From: an uncultured Pelagibacteraceae bacterium
GTDB lineage: Bacteria; Pseudomonadota; Alphaproteobacteria; Pelagibacterales; Pelagibacteraceae
Assembly (NCBI GenBank): GCA_902597335.1
Contig: CACJXK010000001.1
Span: forward strand, 291,071-355,070
DNA: 64,000 nucleotides
Reading direction: 5' to 3'
Part shown: piece after piece, positions 31,777 through 42,332 of the stretch
How the letters are laid out: each line of letters starts with the position of its first letter
Numbering within the stretch: position 1 is the first letter of the stretch
Notes under the pieces: generated by a model
The model's database searches: none
What the model was told of the DNA's origin: nothing
What the model saw: only the letters and a program-made list of their open reading frames with translations
Program-made: the position numbers and the translations under genes

Positions 31777-32681
31777 AATGTCTTAGCAAGATTTATTTTA
31801 GATAGGTCGTAGTATGTTTTTAATCCAGTAGGGGAGGTAACATTAATATCTCCATTTAACTGTTGATCTATAAAGTCTATCCCAGCAAAATAAATATTAT
31901 CCTTCTTTAATTTTTTACCAATAATTTTTGAAATCCTAATTTCTTTTTTGGTAAGGTTAGTAAGTTTTGGTACAGCACCCTTACTCATATTACTTAAATA
32001 TGAACCTTTCTTAGGAACTCGTGAGATTGCACCACATACTTTTCCATTAATTATAAAAACTCTTTTATCACCTTTAGATATATTTTTTAAAAATTTTTGA
32101 AACATTGAGTGTCCATTTTTTTTTAAAAAATTTGTAATTAATTTTTTATTAAACTTATTCTTAATCAAATGTATTTGATTACCTCCATACCCATTAATGG
32201 GTTTCATAATTATACTTTTATTTTGTTTATAAAACTTCTTAACTTCTTCAATATTATTTGAAAATATTGTATCTGGCATATATTTTGTAAATTTTTTCGA
32301 ATATAATTTTTCAGATACGTTTCTAATAGCCACTGGGTTATTTATCACCCTTGTTTTTTTTAAATTGTCCAAAATGAGGGTAGTAATTAAATATTCTGAG
32401 TTGAAAGGTGGATCTTGTCTAATTAAAATAAATTTAAAATTTTCAACATCAATTTTTTGTTTTTTATAAATTTTATAAAATTTTTTTCTTTCATAATTTA
32501 ATTTGACAAATACTCCATTTGCATATGTTTTATTTTTGATGATGGATAAGTTTGAAGGAGTATAATAAAATATTTTATATCCTAGTGTCTGAGCTTCATA
32601 AGCTAAAAATATTGATGTATCAGAAGATATATTAATTTTATCTAATTTATCGCCTTGTATGCCTATTATCTTATTTGTCAT
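31755..32681 (-). CDS. gshB: glutathione synthetase
   Basis: A 308-residue ATP-grasp enzyme that ligates glycine to gamma-glutamylcysteine. It has IRQDPPFNSEYLITTLILD (residues about 86-104), NNPVAIRNVSEKLYS, MKPINGYGGNQIHLI (ATP-binding loop) and, near the end, INVTSPTGL, a GshB signature. Length is close to E. coli GshB. It overlaps gshA by 11 nt and the EamA gene by 22 nt, so all three form one transcript. Confidence 0.93.
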   Translation of the reverse strand: MTNKIIGIQGDKLDKINISSDTSIFLAYEAQTLGYKIFYYTPSNLSIIKNKTYANGVFVKLNYERKKFYKIYKKQKIDVENFKFILIRQDPPFNSEYLITTLILDNLKKTRVINNPVAIRNVSEKLYSKKFTKYMPDTIFSNNIEEVKKFYKQNKSIIMKPINGYGGNQIHLIKNKFNKKLITNFLKKNGHSMFQKFLKNISKGDKRVFIINGKVCGAISRVPKKGSYLSNMSKGAVPKLTNLTKKEIRISKIIGKKLKKDNIYFAGIDFIDQQLNGDINVTSPTGLKTYYDLSKINLAKTFWKGLKA

Positions 32682-33960
32682 ATAAATCTTCTAAATTTTG
32701 AAATTTAGAGAATTTATTTATAGCATGACTGGCCACTGTTTCTTTATTATTGATAATATTATTTAGATGTTCCAGGTATTTAGTTTCGTTTGTACCGCTT
32801 TTTCCAATAAAATCTCTCTTTTCTAAGCCTTTTTCAGCAATTTTTAACAAGTTAGAGATCCAATAAATCATATCTCTACCCATTAAATTTGTATCAAGTC
32901 CTTTCATTGGTGCATCTTTATAGGCATTCAATAAATCTTTATTTTCCCATTCTGAAATAAACTCTAATGCTTCTTCTAAATTACCGTATAAAAGGCCAGT
33001 AAAAAAAGCAGGGCCAGCACAGATACAGTCCCAACCACAAGTATCCATAGATCTTAATTCGATATATTGTTTTAATCTATTCTCTGTAAATATAGTACTT
33101 AAATGCAATTCAAGATCGTCAATACTTGGTAAAGATTTATTTATTTCTTGAATATTACCATTCATATAATCAGAAAATTTATAATTTTTACCAGATAAAT
33201 ATTTATCATTTTTTTTTATAAACAGTATTGGATAATCCATTACAAATTCAGCATATTTTTCAAAATCAACATTTTCTAAAAAAATTTCTGGAAGGCCACC
33301 CCTTGATGTTTCTTGCCATACTTTTGATCGGTATGATAAGTATTTACTATCCTTTTTCTCAACTATTGATGAGTTTGCAAAAAGTGCGATACTTAATGGA
33401 ACTAAACTATTTGCTAATTTAAACTTTTTTATGAAATCATTTTCAGACGTGTAGTCTAGATTTAGCTGTGTCCCAGATGTTCTATACATCATATCTAAAC
33501 TGAGAGGTCCGCCTTTCGGCATATCCTTTGTCATTACTTCATATCTTTTTTTAGGATTATTTGGAATTTCAGACAACTTAGATATTGGATCAAATCCAGA
33601 GCTTACTATTTTTAAATCTAATTTTTCAACAACTTGTTTAAGTTCAAATAAATAATTATTAGCTTCAGAGCAAACTTCGTGAATATTATTTAATTGAGCA
33701 CCTGCAAGCTCAATTTGATTACCTGGTTCTAAAGTTATACTCTTATTATTTTTATTTAACGCTATAACATTCTCACCTTCATAGGATGGTTTCCAACCAA
33801 ATTCATATAAAATTTTGAAAATATCTTTAATTGTAGAATAATTAATTCTTTTATTATTCTTCTTATAGAAAAGGAATTTTTCGTGCTCAACGCCTATTTT
33901 GGAACTTATAGGCTCCTTAATTCCTGATTTAAAATGATCAATTATATTATCTTTATTCAT
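32671..33960 (-). CDS. gshA: glutamate-cysteine ligase (GCS2/plant-like type)
   Basis: A 429-residue ligase of the alphaproteobacterial/plant class. It carries SSKIGVEHEKFLF (ATP/Glu site), PGNQIELAGAQLNNIHE, a MYRTSGTQLNLDYTSE segment and LALFANSS-like text (SIALFANSSIVEKK). WDCICAGPAFFTGLLYG occurs with Cys residues as in other class members. It makes gamma-glutamylcysteine from Glu and Cys, the first step of glutathione synthesis, and is directly upstream of gshB. It starts 9 nt after the DUF255 gene on the same strand. Confidence 0.92.
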   Translation of the reverse strand: MNKDNIIDHFKSGIKEPISSKIGVEHEKFLFYKKNNKRINYSTIKDIFKILYEFGWKPSYEGENVIALNKNNKSITLEPGNQIELAGAQLNNIHEVCSEANNYLFELKQVVEKLDLKIVSSGFDPISKLSEIPNNPKKRYEVMTKDMPKGGPLSLDMMYRTSGTQLNLDYTSENDFIKKFKLANSLVPLSIALFANSSIVEKKDSKYLSYRSKVWQETSRGGLPEIFLENVDFEKYAEFVMDYPILFIKKNDKYLSGKNYKFSDYMNGNIQEINKSLPSIDDLELHLSTIFTENRLKQYIELRSMDTCGWDCICAGPAFFTGLLYGNLEEALEFISEWENKDLLNAYKDAPMKGLDTNLMGRDMIYWISNLLKIAEKGLEKRDFIGKSGTNETKYLEHLNNIINNKETVASHAINKFSKFQNLEDLYDK

Positions 33961-33969
33961 ATTGATGAT

Positions 33970-35910
33970 TTAATAACTCTTACTTAGATATTCAACAGCT
34001 TCGTTTATGTTAGTTAATTTGTTAGAACAAGTTTGGTTTTTACATACAATAACACTAGGTTTTGTATCATTATTTAATTGGTAAACAAATGTTGCAACTC
34101 CTAGATATTCTTTTTGTAAATAAAGCTGTATTTCCTTAATAGACTGGGATGTTCCACTGAATGTGAATGATAAGCTATTATCGCAAATATCTAGGGTTTT
34201 AATAAAGCTAAACATTTGTGAATAATAAGAGTTTATAACCTGATGAAATGATTTTTTAAGAACCTCATTTCTTTCAGACCATATTTTATCATTTGTAATT
34301 GAATATAATTTATTTGAAATTAGTAGATAAACACTATTACCATTTGGTATATTGCTATCGTTTAAGTCTAGTGGACTCGCAAACAAATCATTATCCTTAA
34401 TAATATTTTTCTGGAATAGTTGTGTTTCTTTATTAAAGAATAATTCCCAAGTATCATTCATTATTTTTATTGATTTTTCTAAAGCTTTTTTGTCAGCATT
34501 AACTTCATATAGCGTTATCATGAGTAAAGCATAATATACATAGTCCTCAAGAAAAGTTTCTATTTCTTTATTTTCATAACAATGAATAATTTTTTGATGC
34601 AATTTTGTATTTAATATTTCAATCGTTTCTATCGTGTTATTTTTTAAATCTTCATCATCTAAATATACTGACGTTTTGAGAAGAACTTGGAGCATATATG
34701 CATTTAAATCAGTTTGAGATTTATCATCAAAAAATGGTTTTACTCTTTTTCTTCTAATATTAAGTAATTTATTTTTTATTTGGTCTAGGTTATTTTTATC
34801 TTCATCAGGTATTAAATTTTTTTCCACCAAAATGTTATTACCTTCAAAATTACCGCTTTCAGAAATCTCGAACTTATTTTCAAGTAATTTAATATCTTCT
34901 TTTAAAAGATTTTTTAATTCCTCATATGACCAAACATAATATTTTCCTTCAACACCCTCGCTGTCAGCATCATATGCTGAGCCATATAATTTCTCATTGT
35001 TTTTAAAATCATTATTAAAATAATGAATGGTTTGCAAAAGTTTTTCTTTAAAATAATTATTTTTTGTATTTTGATAAAATTTAGTCAAAAGATCTATAAA
35101 CTGAATATTATCATAGAGCATTTTCTCGAAATGAGGAATTATCCATTTTTCATCTACAGCGTACCTTGAGATTCCACCATCAAGATGATCATAAATTCCT
35201 TTTGAGCAAAGGTTGGTAAGCAAAGTTTCAACAGGTTTAAAATAGTTATTATTTTTCGTCTTTAAATAAAAATAAAACATTGCATCAAATAAATAAAATT
35301 GTGGAAACTTTGGAGCTCCTTTAAAGCTGCCGTTACTTTCATCTAGATAATTGATAATTTTTTCAACAAATGGCTCCAGAGGTTGGTTTAAAACTGCAGA
35401 TCTTTGATTAATTTTTGAAAAAATATCTTTTACTTGAGGGGCTTGAGCTAAGATTTTTTCTCTATTCTCTTTGTAAACATTGTGAACATTATTTAAGACT
35501 TTTTTAAAGTCCGGTCTTCCTTGAATTTCTTTTGGTGGGAAATATGTTCCACCTGTAAAAGGCACACCATTTTCATCTAAAAACATTGATAATGGCCATC
35601 CTCCCTGAGCACCTGTTAATATTGATAAACTTTTTTGAAAAACATAATCTAAATCTGGTCTTTCTTCTCTATCAACTTTAATATTTATAAATTTTTCATT
35701 CATAAGTTTGGCAGTTTCCTCATTTTCAAAGCTTTCATGTGCCATTACATGGCACCAATGACAGCTAGCGTATCCAACACTTAAAAATATTGGTTTTTTT
35801 TCTTTTTTGGCTTTTTCTAAAGTTTCTTTATTCCATGGGAACCAATCAACAGGATTATCTTTATGTTGTTGAAGGTAAGGGCTTTTCTCGTTTTTTAAAA
35901 TATTAGACAA
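33970..35910 (-). CDS. DUF255 thioredoxin-domain protein (YyaL/SPATA20 family)
   Basis: A large protein with an N-terminal thioredoxin-like domain followed by an alpha/alpha-barrel (six-hairpin glycosidase-like) domain. I use TTG at 35910, one base after the HD-domain gene stop; it gives 646 residues and the family start [19 protein letters not shown]. The longer ATG frame from 35964 overlaps that gene by 53 nt. Motifs are the redox [14 protein letters not shown] (Cys50 and Cys53), [19 protein letters not shown] and GTYFPPKE, then HFEKMLYDN and [16 protein letters not shown]. The in vivo function of this family is unclear. Confidence 0.87.
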   Translation of the reverse strand: MSNILKNEKSPYLQQHKDNPVDWFPWNKETLEKAKKEKKPIFLSVGYASCHWCHVMAHESFENEETAKLMNEKFINIKVDREERPDLDYVFQKSLSILTGAQGGWPLSMFLDENGVPFTGGTYFPPKEIQGRPDFKKVLNNVHNVYKENREKILAQAPQVKDIFSKINQRSAVLNQPLEPFVEKIINYLDESNGSFKGAPKFPQFYLFDAMFYFYLKTKNNNYFKPVETLLTNLCSKGIYDHLDGGISRYAVDEKWIIPHFEKMLYDNIQFIDLLTKFYQNTKNNYFKEKLLQTIHYFNNDFKNNEKLYGSAYDADSEGVEGKYYVWSYEELKNLLKEDIKLLENKFEISESGNFEGNNILVEKNLIPDEDKNNLDQIKNKLLNIRRKRVKPFFDDKSQTDLNAYMLQVLLKTSVYLDDEDLKNNTIETIEILNTKLHQKIIHCYENKEIETFLEDYVYYALLMITLYEVNADKKALEKSIKIMNDTWELFFNKETQLFQKNIIKDNDLFASPLDLNDSNIPNGNSVYLLISNKLYSITNDKIWSERNEVLKKSFHQVINSYYSQMFSFIKTLDICDNSLSFTFSGTSQSIKEIQLYLQKEYLGVATFVYQLNNDTKPSVIVCKNQTCSNKLTNINEAVEYLSKSY

Positions 35911-35911
35911 T

Positions 35912-36469
35912 TTAGTGGTGGTAGAAAGGTTTTCTCGCAAAAATATTTCTAACCATAGGCTCAAAATCTTTCAAAGTCATTGATTTATAATTTGGATCAA
36001 ATGAGGCTTGGTCATAATTTTCACAAAAATCTACTGTTGCTTGATAATGTTCTGCATCTTTATATTTTTCTCTAGCATTTTTATCTCCGCCTAAATGTTC
36101 AGCAGAATAATAAGTTTGAAATAAACCATGATGCAAAATAATCCAGTAAGTTTTTTCCGATACATATGGTTTAATTACTGATGCTGCGTATTGTGAATGA
36201 TTCATTGGAGCTAACTCGTCTCCAAGATCGTGTAGTAATGTAGCTACTACCATTTCTTCACTTTCACCATTTTTAAATGCTCTTGTTGCTGCCTGTAAAG
36301 CATGTTCCAGTCTAGTTATTTGATATCCTTCAAGAGTAGTAGTTTGTGATGCTAAATATTTTAGAATTCTATCTGCAGTTTTTCTCTCATATTGACTTTC
36401 TAACTTTTCTAAAAGCTGATAATCGTCTTTTGTACCATTTTTCATTTCAGTAAAACTTACTTTTTTCAT
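35912..36469 (-). CDS. HD-domain protein, possibly PhnZ-like
   Basis: A 185-residue HD-fold protein with metal ligands in order: the His of LEHALQAA, His-Asp of ATLLHDLGD, the His of MNHSQYAA, the His of ILHHGLFQT, and the Asp of NYDQASFDP. This H-HD-H-H-D set and the LEH start resemble diiron oxygenases of the PhnZ type (2-amino-1-hydroxyethylphosphonate cleavage) as well as HD hydrolases. The sequence alone does not decide between them. It lies between purF and the DUF255 gene, 1 nt from purF, and no phosphonate genes are visible. Confidence 0.7.
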   Translation of the reverse strand: MKKVSFTEMKNGTKDDYQLLEKLESQYERKTADRILKYLASQTTTLEGYQITRLEHALQAATRAFKNGESEEMVVATLLHDLGDELAPMNHSQYAASVIKPYVSEKTYWIILHHGLFQTYYSAEHLGGDKNAREKYKDAEHYQATVDFCENYDQASFDPNYKSMTLKDFEPMVRNIFARKPFYHH

Positions 36470-36470
36470 A

Positions 36471-37940
36471 TTAATTATTTGATGCTGTACTTAACAATGA
36501 AAGTTGTGTTACTTTATCTTCACCAAGTTCATCAATTATTTTGACAGGATATTCACCTGTAAAATGGTGATCTGTTAACTGTGGGTAGTTATCATTTCTT
36601 TTATCAAATCCCATTCCTAGATATAAACCGTTTAAGCTTAGAAATTTGAGAGATTTTGCTTTAATAAATCCGCAAATTTCATCTATAGATTTATTTGCAG
36701 CCATGAGTTCTTTTTTAGTAGGTGTATCAACTCCATAAAAGTCAGGAAATTTTATTTCTGGACTTGCTATTCTAACATGAACCTCTTTAGCGCCAGAATC
36801 GTAAAGCATTTTGACTATTTTAGATGACGTAGTTCCTCTAACTAAAGAGTCATCTACTAAAATTATTTTTTTATTTTTAATTACAGATAGATTTGGATTT
36901 AATTTTAATTTTACTCCAAGACTTCGAATTTGCTGTGAGGGTTCAATAAAAGTTCTACCCACATAATGATTCCTAATTAAACCTAAGTCAAATTTCATTT
37001 TTTTTTCTTCGGCATATCCCAATGCTGCCGCATTTCCAGAATCTGGCACTGGCACAACTAAATCGGCATTAATTTTGTCCTCTTTTGCAAGTTGAGCACC
37101 AAAATTTTTTCTATACTCATAGGCTGTTTTGCCATTTAAAATACTATCTGGTCTTGAAAAATATATGTATTCAAAAACACAAGGTCTAATTTTTCTAGGT
37201 GGAAAAGGTTTAACACTTTTTAGTTCATCATTTTCAATATAAACAATTTCTCCATTTTCTACTTCTCTAACAAATTTAGCCCCAATAATGTCAAAAGCAC
37301 ATGTTTCAGATGCGAGAACATATGAGTTTTTTAGCTTACCAATAACCAATGGTCTTATTCCATATGGATCTCTTACACCAATAAGTGTATTTTGTGTCAT
37401 CATTACAAGTGCATAACCACCTTGGATTTGAAATATAGCATCTATAATTTTGTCTATAGTTTTCACTCTTTTAGACTTAGCTATTAATTGAACAATAGTC
37501 TCAGTATCAGAGGTTGTATAAAAAATTGCACCATCTTGAACTAATTTGTTTCTTAATGTAATTGCATTTGTGAGATTACCATTATGTGCAACCCCGATAC
37601 CACCAGCATTTGTATCAGCAAAAAATGGTTGAACATTTCTTAAAGCAGTACCCCCAGTTGTTGAGTAACGATTATGACCTATTGCATATTTTCCAGGAAG
37701 TTTTTTTATAACTTTTTCATCATTAAAGTTGTCTCCAACCAAACCAAATCTTTTTTCTGAATGATATTTTTTGCCATCATATGATACGATACCACAACCT
37801 TCTTGCCCTCTATGTTGAAGTGCATGAAGACCTAAAGCAGTAAGAGTAGAGGCATCATTAGAATTACTTATACCAAAAACGGCACATTCCTCCTTAATTT
37901 TCGGATTATATATCTTGAACTTTTTCTTTAGTTTTCTCAT
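36471..37940 (-). CDS. purF: amidophosphoribosyltransferase
   Basis: A 489-residue enzyme that makes 5-phosphoribosylamine from PRPP and glutamine, the first step of purine synthesis. It starts with an 18-residue propeptide followed by the nucleophile Cys19 (EECAVFGIS), as in class II PurF that is processed. It has HALQHRGQEGCGI, GHNRYSTTGG, VAHNGNLTNA, and the PRPP loop VDDSLVRGTTS with CGFIKAKSL near the end. It overlaps cvpA by 35 nt. cvpA-purF order is a common bacterial arrangement. Confidence 0.96.
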   Translation of the reverse strand: MRKLKKKFKIYNPKIKEECAVFGISNSNDASTLTALGLHALQHRGQEGCGIVSYDGKKYHSEKRFGLVGDNFNDEKVIKKLPGKYAIGHNRYSTTGGTALRNVQPFFADTNAGGIGVAHNGNLTNAITLRNKLVQDGAIFYTTSDTETIVQLIAKSKRVKTIDKIIDAIFQIQGGYALVMMTQNTLIGVRDPYGIRPLVIGKLKNSYVLASETCAFDIIGAKFVREVENGEIVYIENDELKSVKPFPPRKIRPCVFEYIYFSRPDSILNGKTAYEYRKNFGAQLAKEDKINADLVVPVPDSGNAAALGYAEEKKMKFDLGLIRNHYVGRTFIEPSQQIRSLGVKLKLNPNLSVIKNKKIILVDDSLVRGTTSSKIVKMLYDSGAKEVHVRIASPEIKFPDFYGVDTPTKKELMAANKSIDEICGFIKAKSLKFLSLNGLYLGMGFDKRNDNYPQLTDHHFTGEYPVKIIDELGEDKVTQLSLLSTASNN

Positions 37941-38451
37941 AATCTTTTTTATCTGGGAATTCTTTTATAAGATAGTTACTACCTTTTTCAACCCATGCAT
38001 ATGTAAAAGCATCATTTAAGTTAATTGGCCATTTATTATGATTATAGACTATATTTATAGTTGTATAGATACACACTATTATAACGTAAGCTCTTATAAA
38101 GCCAAAAAAGAAACCAAAGATTCTATCTAAATTTCCTAGTACAGAATATGTGATGGCTCTATTTATTCCTTTGTTTATTAATAAAATTAAGAAAATTACT
38201 ATTACATATAATCCTATGCCAACAACTAGATCAAGAACGTATTCACTATCAATAATGTCTTTTAAATACGGTTTTGCTTTTGGAAATAAGAAAAGCGTTA
38301 TTACATAAGCTAGAAGCCATTTGGAGGCTGACAAAATGCTCAAAACAAAACCATGTTTTGTACATTTAATTAATGAGAGTAACGTAAAAACTAAGTAGAC
38401 AATATCAAACGTATATAAACTACTTAGTGTATTTTTAAAAATTTCAACCAC
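37906..38451 (-). CDS. cvpA: CvpA family protein
   Basis: A 181-residue inner-membrane protein with four hydrophobic segments (about residues 12-32, 37-55, 70-96 and 106-135). It has the family core DIVYLVFTLLSLIKCTKHG and NRAITYSVLGNLDRIFGFFFGFIRA. The family was first linked to colicin V production and neighbours purF in many bacteria; here it is upstream of purF with overlap. A role in envelope homeostasis is known for homologues, but the mechanism is unsettled. Confidence 0.88.
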   Translation of the reverse strand: MVEIFKNTLSSLYTFDIVYLVFTLLSLIKCTKHGFVLSILSASKWLLAYVITLFLFPKAKPYLKDIIDSEYVLDLVVGIGLYVIVIFLILLINKGINRAITYSVLGNLDRIFGFFFGFIRAYVIIVCIYTTINIVYNHNKWPINLNDAFTYAWVEKGSNYLIKEFPDKKDYEKTKEKVQDI

Positions 38452-40824
38452 TTATTTTATTTTAAAAGGTTTAAATACTAAAAGAAGAGATGGTAATAAT
38501 GTTAAAACGGATACCATAGCTAATAGCATTGCAATTCCTGTAAAGACCCCAAAATAAATTGTTGGGATAAAATTAGATAAAATTAGAATAGAAAAACCAA
38601 AAACAATAGTGATAGATGTATTTAGTATTGCAACTCCGACTGTTGAATGACAATATTTGATAGTTTTATTGTAATCTTTTAAATAACTTAATTCTTCTTT
38701 AAATCTATAAATATAGTGAATGCTATTATCAACTGCTATTCCAATTGTAATAGCTGCAATTGTTATAGTCATCATATCCAGAGGTATTCCCGCTAAACCA
38801 ATAATTCCAAGTATAAAAAAAGCTGCAATAAAATTTGGTACTACACCTATAAGTGAAATTTTAATATTCCTAAAAAGAATTAAAAACATAATTAAAATTC
38901 CAATCATTACAAATCCTAGAGTTAAAATTTGAGATTTAAATAAACTTTGAAGCAAATTATTGAATAATATGAGCACACCTCCAAGTTTGTATTCATCTTT
39001 TTTAAGGCCTAGTTTATTTTCTAAATCAAAATTAATTTTGTTAATAAGTTCATTTCTTCTTAATCCATCTAAAGAGTCTTTTATTCTCAAACTTATTCTT
39101 GCTTCAGAGTCGTCTATAGAGATATATGGATCAATTATTTCATTTTTTATTGAATCAGGAATTTTTGAATAGAGAACACCCATTTCTAATGTTCCAAGTG
39201 GTTTATTGTTATTTAATTTGGTTGCCACTTCAATTATTGATGAAAAAGATAAAACTTTGCCAATAGCTTCAATATTATCAAGATAATTATGAACTCTAGT
39301 TATTTTATCTATTTTATCTTTTGTGAACCAATATTTGTCATCATTTTCCTCTTCATCACCCCAGTCATTCTCAGTATTTTTCTCCTCATCTTTTGTGACT
39401 GGAAATCTTAAAATAACTTCTAAAGGAGTTGTTCCACCAAGTTTTTCGTCTATTAATTTCATACCTTGATATATCTCAGTTTTTTTATCAAAATAGTTAA
39501 TGAAACTATTTTCTACCTCTAACTTAGAAATACCAATAATACTTAAAAATATGATTACGCTAGTTAATCCAAAAATATAATTCTTATAATTAAGAGATAG
39601 ATCACCTAAATAATTTGTAATTTTTGAATCTTTTTCTTTAGTCAAAGACACATCTGAGTACTGTATGAAACTTAGCAGTGTTGGAAGTAGTGAAAATGTA
39701 ATTAGTAGAGATGTAATCAAACCAAAAGTCATCATCCAACCAAAATCTATTATGGGTTTTATTTCACTAAAAATTAATGAGATAAAAGCACAAATAGTTG
39801 TTATTACAGTGTAAAATATCGGCCATATCATTTTTCTTGTTGTTAAGATTAAAATTTCAGATTTATTTTTGTTTGAAAATTGCTTACTCAATTGCAAATA
39901 TCTAGTACTCATATGAATATTCATTGCCATTGTCAGAATTAACATTAAAGCAATAAAATTTGACGAAATAACAGTAACCTTCCACCCAACAAATCCAAGA
40001 AACCCAATCATTAAGACAACTGAAAAGAAACAGCTACTAATTGGTATTATTATCCATATTAATTTTCTAAACACATACCAAAGAGTTATGACAATAAAAG
40101 CCAGTACACCTAAGCCAAAAGCAATAATATCTTTTTTTATAAAAGTCATCATATCGTCAGCTATCATAGGAATGCCACCAAGAAAAATTTGTGTGTTTTG
40201 ATTATATTTTTCAATTATTTCTCTTATTTCTAAAATGTTTTGATGTCTCTCTTTTTTAATTTTATCTTTTAAAAATTCTAATTCTTTAATTGTTTTATTT
40301 TGTTTCTCCTCAGCATTTGGTTTTATATAAACAATTATCCCACTCGTTTTTCCATCTTCACTAATAACAAAGTTTCTAAACACAGGGCTATTCAGTATTT
40401 CTTTGAAACCTCTTTTAATATCAATATTTTCACTTTTTAATGTTTTAAAATTTTGAATACGATCAACTAATTTTTCATCAGTTGCATCTAACAAAGGAAT
40501 ATCCAATAATGTAATTACATTGTAAACCCAGTTTAAGTTTTGCAATTCATTTTTAAGCTCAGAAAGATTTTTTATTGAGTCTTCTGAAATCATTTCACCT
40601 TTTGGTGAATATGTGAGTACTAAAAACTCTTTGGCACCATATCTATTATTAATTTCATTTAAATATTTTAAATCTGGGTCATTTTCTAATAATAATGTTT
40701 CTGAACTCGCATCCATCCGAAAGTCTTTTGAAAAGTAAAATGCTAAAATTAATATTACTATGAGTGTGCAGAAAACGAATTTTGGCTTTTCAATAACATT
40801 TTTTTGATAAAAGTTAGCTAACAT
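38452..40824 (-). CDS. MMPL-family RND-type transporter
   Basis: A 790-residue membrane protein with two repeats. Each has one N-terminal helix, a large periplasmic loop and a bundle of about five helices (roughly residues 230-420 and 625-790), consistent with 12 helices. Landmarks are LIVILILAFYFSKDFRMDASSE, WMMTFGLITSLLITFSLLPTLLSF and ITIGIAVDNSIHYIYRFKEEL, where the Asp is the usual proton-relay position. The Asp/Glu-rich stretch GDEEENDDKYW lies in the second loop. Homologues export lipids or hopanoids; the substrate is unknown. It is 1 nt upstream of cvpA. Confidence 0.87.
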   Translation of the reverse strand: MLANFYQKNVIEKPKFVFCTLIVILILAFYFSKDFRMDASSETLLLENDPDLKYLNEINNRYGAKEFLVLTYSPKGEMISEDSIKNLSELKNELQNLNWVYNVITLLDIPLLDATDEKLVDRIQNFKTLKSENIDIKRGFKEILNSPVFRNFVISEDGKTSGIIVYIKPNAEEKQNKTIKELEFLKDKIKKERHQNILEIREIIEKYNQNTQIFLGGIPMIADDMMTFIKKDIIAFGLGVLAFIVITLWYVFRKLIWIIIPISSCFFSVVLMIGFLGFVGWKVTVISSNFIALMLILTMAMNIHMSTRYLQLSKQFSNKNKSEILILTTRKMIWPIFYTVITTICAFISLIFSEIKPIIDFGWMMTFGLITSLLITFSLLPTLLSFIQYSDVSLTKEKDSKITNYLGDLSLNYKNYIFGLTSVIIFLSIIGISKLEVENSFINYFDKKTEIYQGMKLIDEKLGGTTPLEVILRFPVTKDEEKNTENDWGDEEENDDKYWFTKDKIDKITRVHNYLDNIEAIGKVLSFSSIIEVATKLNNNKPLGTLEMGVLYSKIPDSIKNEIIDPYISIDDSEARISLRIKDSLDGLRRNELINKINFDLENKLGLKKDEYKLGGVLILFNNLLQSLFKSQILTLGFVMIGILIMFLILFRNIKISLIGVVPNFIAAFFILGIIGLAGIPLDMMTITIAAITIGIAVDNSIHYIYRFKEELSYLKDYNKTIKYCHSTVGVAILNTSITIVFGFSILILSNFIPTIYFGVFTGIAMLLAMVSVLTLLPSLLLVFKPFKIK

Positions 40825-40849
40825 TTGATATTAGCTTTTATAATTTATA

Positions 40850-42265
40850 TTAATTATTTTGAATATCCTTAAATTTTGTAAACATTTCTTCAAATTCAAG
40901 CATTATTGTACCTGTAGGCCCGTGTCTTTGCTTTAATATAAGTAGTTCGGCTAAATGAGAAATTTCATTCATTTTTGCTTGCCACTCTGCGTGTTCAACG
41001 GTTGCAGGTCTTGGCTCTTTATTTTTCAAGTAATAAGACTCTCTAAATACAAACATTACAACATCTGCATCTTGCTCAATTGAGCCAGATTCACGTAAAT
41101 CGGAAAGTAATGGTTTTTTATCATCTCTTTGTTCAACTGCTCTTGAGAGTTGTGAAAGAGCCAATACTGGAACTGATAGTTCTTTGGCAAGAGCTTTAAG
41201 TCCTTGAGTTATTTCAGAGATTTCTTGTACACGTCCGTCTTTAAAACTAGTTCCCCTCATTAATTGAATATAGTCAATAACAATCATTTCTAAACCATGT
41301 ATTCTTTTTACTCTTCTAGCTCTATTGCTTAGAGCTGCAATTGTAATTGCTGGTGTTTCATCAATATATAATGGGAGATCAGCAATATTTTTTGAAGTTT
41401 CTATAAACTTATCAAATTGTTCCTCTGATATCTTTCCTCTTCTTATATCGTTTGATTTTATTCTAGATTGTTCTGCAAGAATTCTTGTTGACAGCTGTTC
41501 TGAAGACATTTCCAAAGAAAAAAAAGCTATACAAGATTTTTCTCCTTTTTCTTGAATATTTTTTGCAGCATGAAAAGCTATATTTGTTGCTAAAGCAGTT
41601 TTTCCCATTGAAGGTCTTCCAGCAATAATTATTAAATCTGATTTATGCATTCCACCCAGTCTATCGTCTAAATCTTTTAACCCTGACGGCACTCCTACAA
41701 TTCCTTCCTCATTCTTATAAGCATTTGATGCCATTTCTATGGTTTGTCGCATCGCATCATCAAACTTTATAATAGAGGAACTAAATGATCCTTTTTCAGC
41801 TAAATCAAACAATGATTTTTCAAAATTTTCTATAATTTGTTGACCATCATTATTTAAGTCATTTAATTTTGCTGTATCAATTATATTGTCTGAAATTTTT
41901 ATTAATTCTCTTTTTACATAGAGATCATAAATTAACTTTGAATATTCAATGCTTTGTCTAGAAGAAGTTGAAAATTTTGTAATTTTTACAAGATATTCAG
42001 GAATATTTAATTCGTCTTTATCATTTTCGAAATGATTTTTTAAGGTAATTGGATTTGCCAGCATTCCTTTGTAAATTAAGTTTTCAATAGCATTAAAAAT
42101 TTTTTGGTGCATTGGGTCGTAAAAATTTTTACTAGAAATTAATAAGCTAATTTCGTCAAATATCTCATTTGATAGTAGTATAGACCCTATAACTGACTGT
42201 TCTGCTTCTATATTATTAGGCAATTCCTCGATTTTATTCTTAACTACATTTAATGATTGAGACAC
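40850..42265 (-). CDS. dnaB: replicative DNA helicase DnaB
   Basis: A 471-residue hexameric helicase of the replication fork. The N-terminal domain (NIEAEQSVIGSILLSNEIFDEI) is followed by a linker and the RecA-like core with Walker A IIAGRPSMGKTALATNIAF, EMSSEQLSTRILA, Walker B MIVIDYIQLM, and SDLRESGSIEQDADVVMFV. Standard length, no intein. It is downstream of rpsF-rpsR-rplI, the order seen widely in alphaproteobacteria, with a 67-nt gap after rplI. Confidence 0.96.
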   Translation of the reverse strand: MSQSLNVVKNKIEELPNNIEAEQSVIGSILLSNEIFDEISLLISSKNFYDPMHQKIFNAIENLIYKGMLANPITLKNHFENDKDELNIPEYLVKITKFSTSSRQSIEYSKLIYDLYVKRELIKISDNIIDTAKLNDLNNDGQQIIENFEKSLFDLAEKGSFSSSIIKFDDAMRQTIEMASNAYKNEEGIVGVPSGLKDLDDRLGGMHKSDLIIIAGRPSMGKTALATNIAFHAAKNIQEKGEKSCIAFFSLEMSSEQLSTRILAEQSRIKSNDIRRGKISEEQFDKFIETSKNIADLPLYIDETPAITIAALSNRARRVKRIHGLEMIVIDYIQLMRGTSFKDGRVQEISEITQGLKALAKELSVPVLALSQLSRAVEQRDDKKPLLSDLRESGSIEQDADVVMFVFRESYYLKNKEPRPATVEHAEWQAKMNEISHLAELLILKQRHGPTGTIMLEFEEMFTKFKDIQNN

Positions 42266-42332
42266 AGATCAAATTAATAGATTAGAAGTTAAAATACAAT
42301 TAGTTAATCTAATTGGGGAAAAAAATGTATAA

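Noticed and set aside
42297..42315. AT-rich 7-bp hairpin between rplI and dnaB
   Set aside because: Too weak, no GC core and no solid T-tract; not a convincing terminator.
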